Source: Enoplolaimus lenunculus (taxonomy: Eukaryota > Nematoda > Enoplea > Enoplida > Thoracostomopsidae). Taken from it: DNA of 64,000 bases. The translations under genes were made by a program, and so were the position numbers. Shown one piece after another: positions 11,785 to 25,436 of this stretch (positions within the stretch are counted from its first letter, which is position 1; every line of letters begins with the position of its first letter). Location of the stretch: contig JASANG010001667.1 of assembly GCA_030248215.1 (NCBI GenBank), positions 1-64,000 on the forward strand, written 5' to 3'. The notes under the pieces were generated by a model. It did not search any database. It had not been told where the DNA came from and was given only the letters and a program-made list of their open reading frames with translations.

Positions 11785-14479
11785 ACCGAAAGACAACTGG
11801 TATTGCAACTAAATATCCGGTAAATTAAACGTTTTTGTCTAGTATCAAAAGCTTGAGCGATAATGCAAGGTTATATATTTTAGAAATCATACTGTCAAAA
11901 CGTTATGCTTTGATGACTCGAATTCAACTTCATTTGGTCCGTGGTCATTGTCACTGATGCAAAACAATTAGGGTTAATTGAGATTTATGAACTCTTATTA
12001 GGGTTTAGGGACTCTATCCGTTTACGGACTGTTAGTATATAAAAAATTTGGAAATACCTACCTTTTACCTGACGCTAAAAATGGATAAAAAATATAGTTA
12101 CTCATTCTTTACCATTCCTATACACGCCATACAAAATCCACACCATTTCAAAACATTTACTTGATATAATTGTAAAATATGCATTAAAGAACATTGAAAC
12201 AATGGGAATATATTATTAACAACTGAAACGGTCTAGATGCAATATACTACCTCTTTGTAAATTTAGTGCAAAACATTTTACAAGATTTTTACGACTTGAA
12301 TATCCTTACAGAACTTACACCCTATCCAGAACCTTGGCTGCTCCTCCTTTTCCACAATATTGATCTTTAATATAAGTTTTTGACATTGACATAATCAAGC
12401 AGTATGAATAAACAAATTCATTAAATGCTGTTTGCGTAAGTGGAAAAAAATGAAATATGTTAATTTGAAAAAGTACAAACGTTTTAACAGTTTCGAACCA
12501 TAGGTAAAGCCAACTGAAAAACAATTCCAACGCTACTTTTATCACAAAGGCTTCTGGTGAGCGGAAGACAAGCCCCCCCATCCACCAGATAACTATGAGA
12601 GTTGTGAGCGGCGAAATCTTAAAATGCGCTTTTTACACTTTGCCCTCTTACTATTTAAGTACGTATCTATTAGAAATACACGCGAAAATTTGCGGTTTAT
12701 TTACCATTACTTCATTTACAATTCATGGATAAATCATAGTTTAAAATGTAGGAATTGTAGATAATTTCTGTTTGCAAGAGGGCTTAAAAAATGGTGGAAG
12801 GTCAACGAGGAAAAGGTCAAGGTGGGACGGGAGCTGAATACGTTTGCCCCCCCCCCCCCGCTATACAAACAACGTATTGGATGCCAAAATACTGCTGTAC
12901 TCCAAATTGGTTTGCCTAAACAGCGAAAAATCGCCCCATACTCCAATTTTGGCTTACCCGGAACAAAAATAGAGTTAGCTTTAATTCTCAAAAATTCTGC
13001 CCACAGATCAGCCATAATGTTCAACAGCCATTCTATCTCTGAAATTCGTCGACACTTGCTGCAAACAACATACTATACCTTATAGAACTTCTAATTTACT
13101 AGCCACAAACATGCAGAAAACACTCGTAATCCCGCCTGCGCGTTATTTACGTAAATACTACAGTAATCACTCCAACCAAGTTTTGCATTCCAATTCAATT
13201 ATCTATCCAATAATCGAATAAAATTTATTCGACCGCATTTACCTTCAGACGACTTCATGTTAGCACAAACATCAATATTTCAGGTTTGACACTCAACGTG
13301 TCCACATAAACCAAACACACGACATGTGGCTCAACAACAAGTATATATAACAATGACTAAACTGTCAGCGATTTTCGCTATTGCAGTACAACTTTCAGAC
13401 TAAACTTGCCGGATTTACGTTTCGTAATTTCCATACAAAAACTTCAAATTTGTGATCCAGATTATCAGCAGTTAATGAATGTGTTCCTTCTATTAAAATT
13501 ACAAATATTTTATTTCAAATATGCATCGACTGATGGAACCAACGTTACCAATTTCAATTTCTCAATCTATCTACAGTTACCCCATGCTCAACGATGCCAC
13601 TCCGGATTGCGTTTTTGCAACCACTGTGGTTTAGTTCACGCCACAACTACGACCACACTTCCGGTCACAAAAAGTCCTACAGCCCAAAACCCCGTTCAAC
13701 CCGTACAAAACCTAAAGGCAAACGTACATAAACAATTCGCAGCAACAAACCTCTTCGCGATAGACACACATACATGAAAGTTTTGATTAAATTAGCACGT
13801 TTCTGATTTGAGTCTAAAGTATATATTGAAAACATATAACTACATGACACTACTCATGAAAACTGAAAGTGACAGTGTCTATTTAGTGCTGAACGGGAAT
13901 AACAGTATTTTCGTACGTACACAAATATTTCTTCTTTGAAACTTGCCGACTCAACCGTGACCCAAACTACCCATGTACACCACAAACCAGAAACGATGTT
14001 ACGCGACCGAGGCACAGCGGGTTTTTTTCCAATATTAAACCGTTTTTTTAATTATTAAAATATATAAATGGTCGAGCTTACACGAATGTTACATATAACC
14101 AAATATTAGTGACGGTTCCATGGGGATGAAAAATTGTCTGTCCTTTTGCGTCGGAGCGTTGAAAAATTAGCACACAATAATCCGACTTGACCCATCCTCA
14201 ACTCTCTACATCTTGCAAAAAATCAGTGAACATATAGGTACAAATCTATGAAAATGGTTTACTGAAGTGTAAACACGAATTAAAGCGTTGACTTTTTCAA
14301 CATAAAAATTTTCGTAAAACGGTTCATAATTTCCCGTCCACTCATCTAAAATGACGCCCAAACAAAGTATAAAGCGACTTTGTACTAAAACTATGCCGAA
14401 GCCTCTGAACAACCAAATCTTTAAAACAACAAAATTGGGCGAAAAGACAAAATCGTAGCTGATTCCGGGTCGACGATTG

Positions 14480-14545
14480 TCTACGCACGACAATTGCCCA
14501 AACGACGATTACCCAAACGACAATTGCCCAAATGCTCAAAAATAA
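14480..14545 (-). repeat. ACAATTGCCC short tandem array
   Basis: Degenerate tandem copies of a 13-15-bp motif around CGACAATTGCCCAAA. A larger inverted array of the same motif lies at 15838-15990, and a relative (acaattcgtcgccc) at 36670-36790. Confidence 0.7.
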
Positions 14546-15474
14546 CAATTATTAAACCCATGATTTCCAAATATATTTACGATTAGTTATTGAGCAAAGC
14601 TCAAAATCTCGTGATGGGTTTTATGCTCAAATATCGAACGGTGGGTGTCCGTCCGTCCGACGAGAATTTGAGGAACTACTGAACCGATTTTAACACTTGA
14701 AAGCTTAGTCTGAGTGCTAACTTTGCATTAAAGCTATAAAATTTTAAGCCGTTTATTAACTACAGGCTAATTTGCATGAGTGGTTAAGCCTAAATTAGAA
14801 CGTTTTGCATTATTTCACTAATTATTAAGGTTAGTAACTCGACACTTGTGACGAGTATCGGCATCGGCGTTCCAAAGAACTGCCGATTCCTTTCCGATAT
14901 CATTTGAGTATCTTATATTTTTTATAAGCACTGGCTTTGTCGGTGTATACCACTTAGAAATGTTTAAATATGGTGCTCAAAACTTTCTATACGTCCAAAT
15001 TAGTAGGATACTCGCTATTTAGCATATTAACTATGTAATTTGTGGCTCATCCTTTAAATACGAAATTATACTGCTTGCTTATTATACGTTATGTTATATT
15101 TATAAGATCCAGGATTCTAAGCCGGGAGATTAGAGGACAGCCGAAATAACGTCCCCACATCGCGAATTTAATTTTCTGTCCGCTTAACAATTTGAGCAAA
15201 AATTGCGAAATGTTGTAACTAAGCGACATACTGCTTAAATAACCTTCACGCACTCGAAGCAATGGAGATTACGCCAATACACCTATATTGCACAGCCCTT
15301 AAGTGTCAGAAATTGGCATGGCTAGAATTTTATTTCGGAAGTAACGTCAAGTGAAGGTGTTTGCAAAGAAGTTAGCGAGTGAGAAATTTTTCAACATCCA
15401 GCAGCCCGGTGGTAATTCTACAGTCTGTACAGTCTCTGAAGCCGTTAATTCCCCTAGAAATACAGACTCCGAAC

Positions 15475-15600
15475 CAGGGTGGCAACAAAGGTTCGGATTC
15501 GGATTCGGCCAAAATTTGAGGTTCGGATTCGGTTTGGAAAAGCCGAATCCAAAAGCCGAATCCAACAAAGTTCGGCAATATGTTTTTTCATTTTTAAGCA
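15475..15600 (+). mobile_element. GGATTCGG hAT-like element end
   Basis: Begins CAGGGTGGCAACAAAGG and continues with repeated GGATTCGG blocks and their complement. The same family is seen at 23310-23520 and 23855-24072 (ending in GCCACCCT) and at about 31898-32253. Only one end is clear here. Confidence 0.5.
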
Positions 15601-15837
15601 AAAAAAATTTTAAATACCTGTATGCTGTATGTACGTATATTTATACAGAGATGTGTACCGGGCCGCACCCACAGCCGTATGAGCATTGTTTGTAGGAAAC
15701 CACATGAACAAAGCAAGCGAAAGCCAAACGTAATTCTAATATTAACTTCCTTTACCACCGTCGTAACACATTTTGAGGTTTTTTGAATCGCGGCCTAGAC
15801 CCCTCATTCCCACATCTGGCTGTGCGTCTGGAAATGA

Positions 15838-15990
15838 CAAACAGCCAGCAGTTGGGTAATCGCCCTTTGGGCAATTGTCGCTTGAGCAATTGCCGTTTTA
15901 GGAAATTGTCGTTTCGGCAATTGTTGAGCTTGGTCACTTGTCGTTCAGACAAATGTCGCACTTGGGCGATTGTCGTCTAAACAATCGTCG
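15838..15990 (+). repeat. GGGCAATTGTCG tandem array
   Basis: About ten degenerate copies of a 13-15-bp unit built on GGGCAATTGTCG. It is in inverse orientation to the array at 14480-14545, and both sit next to the words ctgattccgg, which suggests they once belonged to one larger repeat. Confidence 0.7.
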
Positions 15991-16973
15991 TTGTCCTGGC
16001 TGATTCCGGATCCACATGGCAACTCGGCCCAAAAATAGTTTGTCTTTATTACCCAAACCCTGCTCAGTGGGTCCTTGCGTCAATCGCAAATCTAGTAGTT
16101 ACATAACACTACGACAAACCTATCAAATTACCGGCTTTTCCTCATCAAGATCTCCAATAGTTTGTAACTTTCCAAAAAACACTTAAAACTTAGCAGACTA
16201 AGTTTATCCAGGTAGGCATTATATAACAACAACAACAACAACAACAAATAATACGTACAAATACACTCATACACATAAGGGTCACAACCGAGAAAAAAGC
16301 TTTTCCGTATGGCTAAAAACCGCAGACAACAAAATAATGAACATTAAATAATTATATTACGCAAAATATCAGAACTGCGTTTTTAAACACTCAACCCCAC
16401 ACATTTAGGCTTAGAGTTACGTTTTAAATTTCGGAAAAGACTTTCTTAAGGCTAAAGCTTCGGCTACGCGACACCTTTACCTAAGTCTTAACATAAGCCT
16501 TAATCTTAAACGCTGGGAGAAGTGTATATATAAGACCAGAAAATGCATATAATATATACGCATCTGAAAAACGTTTGCTCTACTTCACTCAACGTGCCGC
16601 CGGTTTTTCTGAATAATAAATACCTATCGTGAAACGGATTGTTTAGTCAGATTGACCAAGTTGGAAACAATATCTTATTATAAACTTCAATTAATCGAAT
16701 TTCAATGGACTAGTGCACTAATAAAATTCATCTCATCATTTCATGATAACCACTAATATTTAAATCCGAACAGATATGAACCCTAATTCTAATATTTTTT
16801 AGCCAAGCTCAGAGCATCTCGCATTAGGTTTTAAAATTTTAAGCCGTTTATTATAGGGATGTGCCGATTAATCGGCATCGGTAATACTAGGCACTTTTCG
16901 TAAGCATAGGCACTGAAAAAAATTGCGTATCGGTATATTTTCAAAACAAAAATGGGCACCGATATATATATAT

Positions 16974-17293
16974 CAGGGTGCAACCGGAATTACAATTTAC
17001 CGGAACCGGAATTTGAAAATTTTACCGGAACCGGAAAGTGAAAAATGCATTTCACCAAAAATTTCATTTTAATCTTCTTTTTTGCTCTATTATTTGTGAA
17101 ATAATCTTAGTCGAACATAGATATTTATTTTATTTGTTGTATTTTAGATTTTCATCATCGATTGAAGTGAAATCCACCATCAATGGCTTATATTCGGAGT
17201 ACAACTGGCTTTCAAAGGAGATTCTTAAAAATTAGCAAAGTTAAGAAAACGGCCAAATTATAACACCGGAATTTTTAAATCCGGTAAAAATTT
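16974..17293 (+). mobile_element. CAGGGTGCAACCGG hAT MITE, 3' end missing
   Basis: Nearly identical to positions 1-320 of the intact copy at 58539-58923, starting with CAGGGTGCAACCGGAATT. It stops abruptly at 17293. The repeat that surrounds it resumes there (caggctaatttgcg, compare 14774), so this copy and the TAGGGATG fragment before it are nested insertions. Confidence 0.7.
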
Positions 17294-20200
17294 CAGGCTA
17301 ATTTGCGTAATTGGTTAAGCCTAGATTAGGGCTTTATATATTATTTCGCTAAATATCAGAATTATAAGTAATCTAATTTCAGTAATAAAGGGTCTTGGGG
17401 TTCGTTGCACATTAGCTTAATTGCTTAAGAATAATTTCAGACTTTAAATTATTTCGGGTTACAAGCAACATAATTTCAGTACCAAAGGGTTTTTGGGTGC
17501 GATGAATATGAATAAATTGTAGTCAGTTAGTAACTAATTTGTATAATAGCTTAACTGGAAAGTAAATGGGTTAAAATATGCGTCTGTGCTTTATAAGCTT
17601 AGAATGGTCAAATAGACTGAGTAAAAAAGTAACTATGTATCGGCCCACGTGTAGCTGAGCACCATGCGCCATAACTGTCGTATAAGGATAAGCATATTCT
17701 GAAGCGTAAGCCGCAGCGTATGAATAAGTTTATATTCTAACTAATCCAAGCCCTAAGCTTAAACAAAAATAGTCTAAACTTAAGCTTACTTCATTGCAGT
17801 TCCGTGAAAAAACGGTCCGCTCCTCAGCTGTACATTAGAGATAATGTCAAAAATCTAAAAGGAGCTACTTAAGCTAGTTTATGTCTGATAACACTCAGCT
17901 GTCCACAGCAGACAGTGATATCGGTACACAACAAGCACATATCTTAATAAGTCAATTTCAACACCTATACACGTTACGCATTAGTCCCTAGGGTAAACAA
18001 TGTGTAATTATCAGTCATTAAAACAACACAATTTTCGCAATACCATCTCAGAAAATTGTCTCTAGACAAAAATAACAACTTCTGCCAGACTATTTGTCTA
18101 AATTGTGTATTAAGGACACCAGACACAGATATACAAGCGCTAAACATCTGCCAGCACCCAATCCTCTTCAGCTGTACGCACAAGACTGGAACAAAATCAA
18201 AGTTGCAAAGCGATCAATAAGCGAAAATATGAGGTTTCGTACACTTTCCCACCACATTCACTATCATGGCTTAGGTATAGACAAACCTTTTTCGAAACAT
18301 ACGCCTAGGCCGGGCCTATGCCTAAATGTGGGGCACGGACACAGCCATGGGGATGGAGCGCTACCCACGAAAATTTTCTAAACTCTTAAAAAGATACTTG
18401 ATTCTATAATCGTGTTCGAAAATACAAACATATATAACAGCAGGTCGTACCCTAAGAATTTGTATTTTTTGGCTTGCTACAAATGCTATGTAGGACGGAA
18501 TTGTTGTACATACGTCTAAATATACAATGACCCACCAAAGTTATGAATGAACTACCAATGTACAATATGCACATGTATTAAAGCAACTTACTTACATGTC
18601 GTGTCATGGAGAAAAAGATTCATTGTCGAACCAAACAACGTAAGCTAACTGCTATTACAATTTTAAGCATCATGTGTGAAACAAACATACCATTCCAATA
18701 CTTAAATCGTCATTCAAATAGTTTTACTTATGTTTTTAGCAAAACACTCCATCATATTAGTTGATTACAGTGTGCATCTGGAATTATAAAATACGGGAAA
18801 CGAAACCGGAACGAGAAAGTACAAATGATCCCCGATTTTCAATTGAAAGTAAACATCCGTTATCGAAAAATCAATTTTTAGCACAACTTCAACAAAAAGA
18901 TTATTCATATTCACTGCACAAAATTTATAACATTTGTCACTGTGCACGTTAACATGCAACATTTACTGCTTAAACTGAAGCATCAAACCGCGATTTTGAA
19001 CGAATTTTGCGAAATTTTCAGATTTTGCTAGCGTCATGGTTTTACTAATCACTTCTACAGAAAACATAAACAAAAAAGTTCAAGTTTAACTTTTAAAACT
19101 CAAAATTATCAAACCAAGAATACCAGAAATTTGCGGTGAAAAATACCGGAACTGGACAGTGAAAAATACCGGAAGCGAATTTACGGTTGCACCCTATAGC
19201 AGAAAATCAGTTTCCGTCGAAATAGTGCTAAAAACATAAGCGCATTAATACACAGAAATGCATAAAATGTGTAAATTATGAGCAAAAGCAAACAATAATG
19301 TATTATGTAGCATTCATTTACGAAGTGCAGTAACTATACATATTAATTGTTCTATCGACTGTTGTTTGTAAAACGATGTCATGATGTGCGAATACGCGAA
19401 TACGTAACGCAACTTGTTATGCATAAAAGTAATGCGCCAGCAATAGAGAGCATAGTCAGATATAAATACGAGCAGGGTTTCTCAAAAATGTTACACAAAG
19501 CCCTATTCGCACTTGCAAGGTTTTACAGCGCGAACTCACAGCTGCAATTTGCAAGTGCAAGTTTTGCTCAAAAATCCATTACAAAACTTGCAGCTGCAAG
19601 TTTTAGATGCAAAATCTTGCACTTGCAAAAAATGCACAGTGGAGCCGGCTTGAGGCCTAAACTTTCTTGGATAGAATGCGTCAGAATCAAACTCGGAACA
19701 TTACGAGGTCATGTCTCTCATTCCTGTTCAATGATGCGTCAATAATGAACAGGGTGCAATAGTATACCAAAAAATACCGAATCCGGATAAATTAATAACC
19801 GACCGGAGTCGAATAATTTAATATCCGGCCGGAGCTGGATAATTAATTCAAATCTAATACTAAACGCCAAACGGCATTCAAATATCACAACGTAGCTAAA
19901 AATTCTTCCTTCTATGGCATAAGGTGTCAAAAGTGTTTGAGTGACAAAGCTTAACATCTCACCTATTCCATTATTCCATGTTTTGTGGCGTTGAGTTCAA
20001 TTGATATATTCGCTTGGCCCATGTTCCTTTAAAGGCATCCAGTTTTCCCTAGCTACCGTAAAATAGAGGTGGCTATGTGTAAGGCTGTAAGGCTATTATT
20101 TTTGCTTAGGTTTAGGCTGGGTTTGATTTTATAAAATTTAAAAACATACGGCTAATTAAAACACCGAAGCCGAATGTCGATTTTTTGCCGAAGCCAGATA

Positions 20201-20581
20201 TCCGTTCGCACTCTGCTAATAAATGATAGCTTGTATGATAGCATGATCGTTTGAATGAGAGTTCCTAACACTACCGAAGCATCCATGGTCCAGAAATATA
20301 TTGCGAGTATAAAATCGTGAACTCGAGTTGAAATAACATATCGCGCATATACGTAGCGTGTTCGGTGCATTAAGAACTTCAAATCAGTATACCGCGAACA
20401 AAAAAACGCATATTCGTCCAATCATCAAATTTCACATCGAATATTTTTTCTGAACCAACAGTTAATAAAATGAGTAACGAACCATCTCGGTGCTGTTTAC
20501 CAGAGATCAAATTATATATTAAGCCTTTTAAATGAAGGCAACAACACGTTTCACTACTTTGATATGTACAGAGCAAAGGTG

Positions 20582-23500
20582 CTATCTCACAGAATCGCTT
20601 GATTCAACAGTTGTTGTATTGAGATTTCGCTCCGGTTGACATTGTGACTGATGCTGCACAATGTCCTGGTCAGATTCGTAGTCATGTCCCTAAAATTATC
20701 ACTAAAATAACCGGGATTTAAAGGTCTATCTTTAAAACACTAGTCAAAGTTATTGCTTGTTCAGTTATCTAGGAACAAGCTGGAACGAAACTTTGTAACC
20801 AACTGTTCTATCAGTCACAACCACAATGTAACGAATGTGAACTCGCGGCTACCAGAATCTTAACGAAAATCCAAATTAGTCATTTCTGAATGAATAAAGC
20901 ACAGTTTTCTAGTAAAAATGTTTTTAAGTCTTGAAAATGTTCAGACACACAAAAAATAAAAAATTAGTTTAATAAATCATATAGGAGTTCTGGCAATTTC
21001 AAACATATATACCTCTTCAATTTTTGCGTCCAGCATTCGAAAGAAATCAATCTGACTTTCCGTACGTTTTTGGCTGAAAACAAAAATTCTTTAATTTCTC
21101 GAAGTACTTATATGCACACACCACATTATCATGTTTAACCTGATTTGTTAATATCCAACCTCGCGACTGAATGGGTTTGACGCGTAGCTTGCCAGATTTA
21201 GACAACGGTGTGATCGGAAAAGAAAATTATGCATTCAAACACATTTTTCATTGAGTCTTGTAGCAGGTAAACTGCACTACGGTAATGGGATTAATATTTC
21301 GAATTCCAGTTAATGCTCCTGTTCTGGTACCTATATTCGGTGTTTCTTTTAGCTATAGAGGCAATAATTACGTATTTATCTTACCTGAGCATTCGTTGGG
21401 TCCCGATCTTAACGGAATTTGGGGGCTTCAAATGGGGGAAGGTTTTGAGCATGGATTATTTTTACCAATAAACTTACTGTTTTTGAGGAAAAATCCCATT
21501 AAACACACTTTGCACGCTTATCTATTACATTATAATCAAAAAATTATATAAAAAAATTGTTTCACATCCAAAAAGCTAAATCTTTAAGGCAAAAAATGCT
21601 CAAATTCGCTGTGGGACTGGGAATGGCATCGAACCTGGGAGCAAATCGAGTTTGGGGATTTAGGTGGAGTGGCTCCCCGTAGCGAACTCTCAGGTTATTG
21701 TTCTATGCGCAGAACTACTTACTTCTGTTTCGCAACTAATGCTGATGACAATAAACGATCTTGAAAATTTCGCAATAGGCTGTCAGGGTTTGTTCCGCCG
21801 CCCGCATAATGCTGTTGCCGCGACGACCAGTCGCTTTTTGTGCAAAAATTAAGCTCATCACTGTTGCAATCAAATTCAGTATTTTGTCTGCCATGGCCGT
21901 ATTGAAAATGTTGCTGATAGTAAGCGTCATTAGACTGAACCGAACCGTCCAATGACGTCATCGTGGCACAATATGACGAATTATTGGGCAAAGTAATTCC
22001 ATTCGGCGCATACTGAAATTGCTGATGTTGTTGCGAATCGCTAGTTGAATTGATGCAATTGCTATTAATGGTGGAACTATGCGGAGTTGTTGCGGGATCG
22101 TTTAACGTCGCATTACCCGAAATATTAGCAGGGTTATCATTATCGCTTACAACAACATGGGGTATTGAATGCAAAGCTGTGTTTCCAGAAGGAAATGAAT
22201 TTCCTTCGCCGCCGCCACCAATAGCGACTGAATCAGTAGGTGTCGATCCGTTTTGGTGTTTGGTTTTCTTTTTGTTTTCTAGAATACATGGTATATATGT
22301 ACATAAGAAAGAAAAACTTTCAGAACCTTGGTTAAGACATTACGGAAACAGACACTTGATATACTTCTGTTATTACTAGAATAGAGCATGATTATGTTTA
22401 GCAGTTTTTATTCGATGTCGATAACATTTCGTGATGAGTCTTAATTATCTCATATAAACATGTGTTCATGTGTGTCAGGTACTTGTTTCGGTTTGCAAGA
22501 AGGACCCAATCGAACCATTAATTCACTGCCATTACTGTTGTTGGTTACTTCCAAAACAATTCCTCAAATTCTGATAAAATGCTCCACCGCATAGGCCATT
22601 TTTATAATTGCGCTAAACATACGTATATACGTTGTCAAACTGCAGATCTGACATGATCTCTACATTTTCAACTAAATGAATTCCAACATATATCGCGTTT
22701 CACGCACATACGAGCCAATAACATTCTCCTATTTAATCTTCTGCTGACGTCGTATTATATAAAACTGTATCATGTATAGGAGATTGAGAAGCACGTTGAC
22801 CGCCGCGATTTTGTCCCACCCTTATTTTGTCACCCACCAAACCTTTCTTTGCTTCTATACCTGATTTTACCCGGATGACGATTTTTAACGAAGCAGAATA
22901 TCAGGTTCGAATATAGACAAATACACATGAAAGTGCCATTCAAATAAATACGTTTCTAGACACGCGTTAACGATGCGGTCTTGTTTCCCACTTATGCTCG
23001 ATGGGCAAGAAAAATCCAAGGCCGTGCTGGGAAAACCTGCTTATGCAGCGTTCAATTATATGACCGTGCGGCGTGCGCATTAACATATGTTTTCAAACGC
23101 ATATAAACATATAAAATAGAAAACGTTTTTCAACATTGCGTGTAGTAGGGTAACTCATCAATACTTTTTGGTATTTTGCTCATAGACGAATTTTTATTGG
23201 TTCAAACCGGAATCGTGCATATAAATGTTTAATATGACGTTTTTGCAAAACGCAAAAAGAAATAGGTATGTCTGAATTAGTCTGAGGAACCCACTGTGAA
23301 GCAGGAAGGCAACAAAGGTTCGCGTTTGGCAAAAAATTGTAGTTCGGATTCGGTTGTTGAAAAGCCGAATCAACAACGATCGACAAAATGTTTTTCATTT
23401 TTAAGTAATAAAAATCATATTCTGAATCAAAATATTGATATATCTGAAATTTGAAACATACAAGATTCGGATTCGGTAAATTAGCAATAGATTCCGATTC

Positions 23501-24556
23501 TGTCAAACCGTGGATTCGGTGGTTCTTGTTTCCCACTGATGCTCGATGGGCAAGAAAAATCCAAGGCCGTGCTGGGAAAACCTGCTTATGCAGCGTTCAA
23601 TTATATGACCGTGCGGCGTGCGCATTAACATATGTTTTCAAACGCATATAAACATATATAATAGAAAACGTTTTTCAACATTGCGTGTAGTAGGGTAACG
23701 CATCAATACTTTTTGGTATTTTGCTCATAGACGAATTTTTATTGGTTCAAACCGGAATCGTGCATATAAATTTTTAATATGACGTTTTTGCAAAACGCAA
23801 AAAGAAATAGGTATGTCTGAATTAGTCTGAGGAACCCACTGTGAAGCAGGAAGGCTACAAAGGTTCGCGTTTGGCAAAAAATTGTAGTTCGGATTCGATT
23901 GTTGAAAAGCCGAATCAACAACGATCGACAAAATGTTTTTCATTTTTAAGTAATAAAAATCATATTCTAAATCAAAATATTGATATATCTGAAATTTGAA
24001 ACATACAAGATTCGGATTCGGTAAATTAGCAATGGATTCCGATTCTGTCAAACCGTGGATTCGGTGCCACCCTCCTTTCAAGTAAAGATAGAAAACCTTT
24101 CTTTTCAATGTAGCGCAAGTTATAAAAGAGGGTTTTTCGCGAAAATGGAATGGGTTTTCCTGCCCGACTACACACATGCAAGAGATTAGGTAAACATAAG
24201 ACATGTCATATAAACAGAGTCAAGTGTTTACAGATGTCTATCTTGCGTTAAAATATTGCACATGCAATTATACTTTTGCACACGAAACCAATGCACAGAT
24301 AAAGTGAGGCAAACAATCTATTCTTTAGCCAATTTCAGTACATCACAAGCATATACCTACGTAGCCTCAGAAGTCATAACCTACTTTTGCCACCTGCTTT
24401 AGAGTTTCCACCAGCTTTGGTTCGCATATTATTATCTTGAAATTGAGTTTCGTTTTTGACCGCTCCGTCTCGCGAGGATGAATCTTTCCGCTTCGAACAG
24501 GGTTGGCCATCTAAACTTGCTGAAGATGTGCCTGTTTTGGACGACGTACATCCCAT
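20582..24556 (-). CDS. C1orf21: C1orf21 homologue, predicted N-myristoylated
   Basis: Exons in transcription order: 24556-24394, 22278-21723, 21073-21013, 20689-20582; 888 nt, 295 aa, phases agree. The N-terminus MGCTSSK is a myristoylation signal (Gly2) with a palmitoylatable Cys3, like human MGCASAK. The end SQIDFFRMLDAKIEE plus GHDYESDQD matches human SQQEFFRMLDEKIEK plus GRDYCSEEED. The family's function is unknown; lipidation implies a membrane-associated peptide. Human C1orf21 is 121 aa. The extra length comes mainly from the 556-nt second exon, rich in Ser, Asn, Gln and Thr. The three downstream junctions have strong signals, including GTAAGT. The exon 1 donor (CAG then GTGGCA) was chosen because it is in phase and is the least certain boundary. 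Confidence 0.85.
22981..24070. repeat. 545-bp direct tandem duplication
   Basis: Unit 1 is 22981-23525 and unit 2 starts at 23526. The offset is exactly 545 bases from the first to the last comparable position, with about eight mismatches and no length change, roughly 98.5% identity. Each unit contains a GGATTCGG hAT-like segment. It lies in the first intron of the C1orf21 homologue. Confidence 0.95.
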
Positions 24557-25139
24557 TTCATGCCATTAAATATCATCCGTTCAAAGGAAAGCTGCCCAAC
24601 AATGGTTAAGTAGCAATACAACAAGTATTTACTAACTTGACAACGTACCTAACTAATCTTAAAATTATATTTAATTAAAACTTAAAACCGACCAAATAGG
24701 AATCGACATTAAAACACCATCAACCAAATCTATGTGTTTGTTCACTTCTGGCTTTAGCTTAATGTTTCGGAATAGCAAACATGAATGGTATTTTCGGACT
24801 AACACATGTTAACAAAATGCAAGTTGATTTGATTTTTAAAAGCGTACTAGCTACGTAATAACACTGCATAACAGAACCTAATTTTGGTCTTAAGTCAAGA
24901 AAGAGACTTTACAAGTCGAAGTTCTTGATAAACTGGCAAATCTTGGAGGCGCAAAGTGTTCCAATTCAAAGATAGTACTAGTAGCTCAAGTCGCACAGAC
25001 TTGACCAATTTGGGAAAATAGATGTGTGTTGAAAACCTTCAAAGTTGGAGGAGCGGCTTGTGAAGGTCTTACATCAGAGAGCCAAATCAGTTTTGAAATT
25101 CCCAATGCTTCTGACACCTGACCCGAAACTCTTTCAATT

Positions 25140-25316
25140 ACCATCTTTCACCAATCTTTTACCATACCACACAAGACCGTACCACACAAAAAATATTCTC
25201 TGATATTCAAGAAATATTTTCTTAAATTAAAGACAACACCATAACCACACAAAAAACCACACAACACCCAAAACACCACCCCCCAAAAAAAACCAAAAAA
25301 CACCCCCCAACCCCCA
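25140..25316 (+). repeat. AC-rich low-complexity tract
   Basis: The + strand is almost free of G for about 180 bases, built of CCACAC, CAAAACACC and C6-8 runs. It could be an eroded microsatellite or a low-quality assembly patch. Confidence 0.8.
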
Positions 25317-25436
25317 ATTATGTCTTAATCTAGACTCCAGACATATATGTTTTGAATGCCAGAGATTTTCAGAAATATGTGTCTGATAACACCTAAAATG
25401 TTTTAAATTTAAGAGTAATGTTTCATAAACGATTAA

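Larger units (their letters stand above)
8147..20581. other. 12.4-kb gap filled with interspersed repeats
   Basis: No host exon could be recognised on either strand. The recognisable content is dispersed repeats: CCTAAG fragments (about 8880-8960, 16390-16510, 17690-17815), a hAT-like element at 9611-11149, three short related direct repeats at 10060-10260, a TAGGGATG-ended element at 11447-11784, a repeat at 14590-14840 with a second copy around 16795-17540 split by nested insertions, an ACAATTGCCC array, and a GGATTCGG element at 15475. ORFs of 60-130 codons here have no recognisable domains. Confidence 0.55.

Noticed and set aside
13406-13777. 123-codon plus-strand frame with a CxHxG/CNHCG cluster
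   Set aside because: Cys/His spacing does not fit a known zinc finger, there is no splice context, and the sequence is Thr/Gln-rich and AT-biased like its non-coding surroundings.
23180-24204. Paired 118- and 159-codon minus-strand frames
   Set aside because: They read through the 545-bp tandem duplication and its GGATTCGG repeat; the similarity reflects DNA duplication, not protein conservation.
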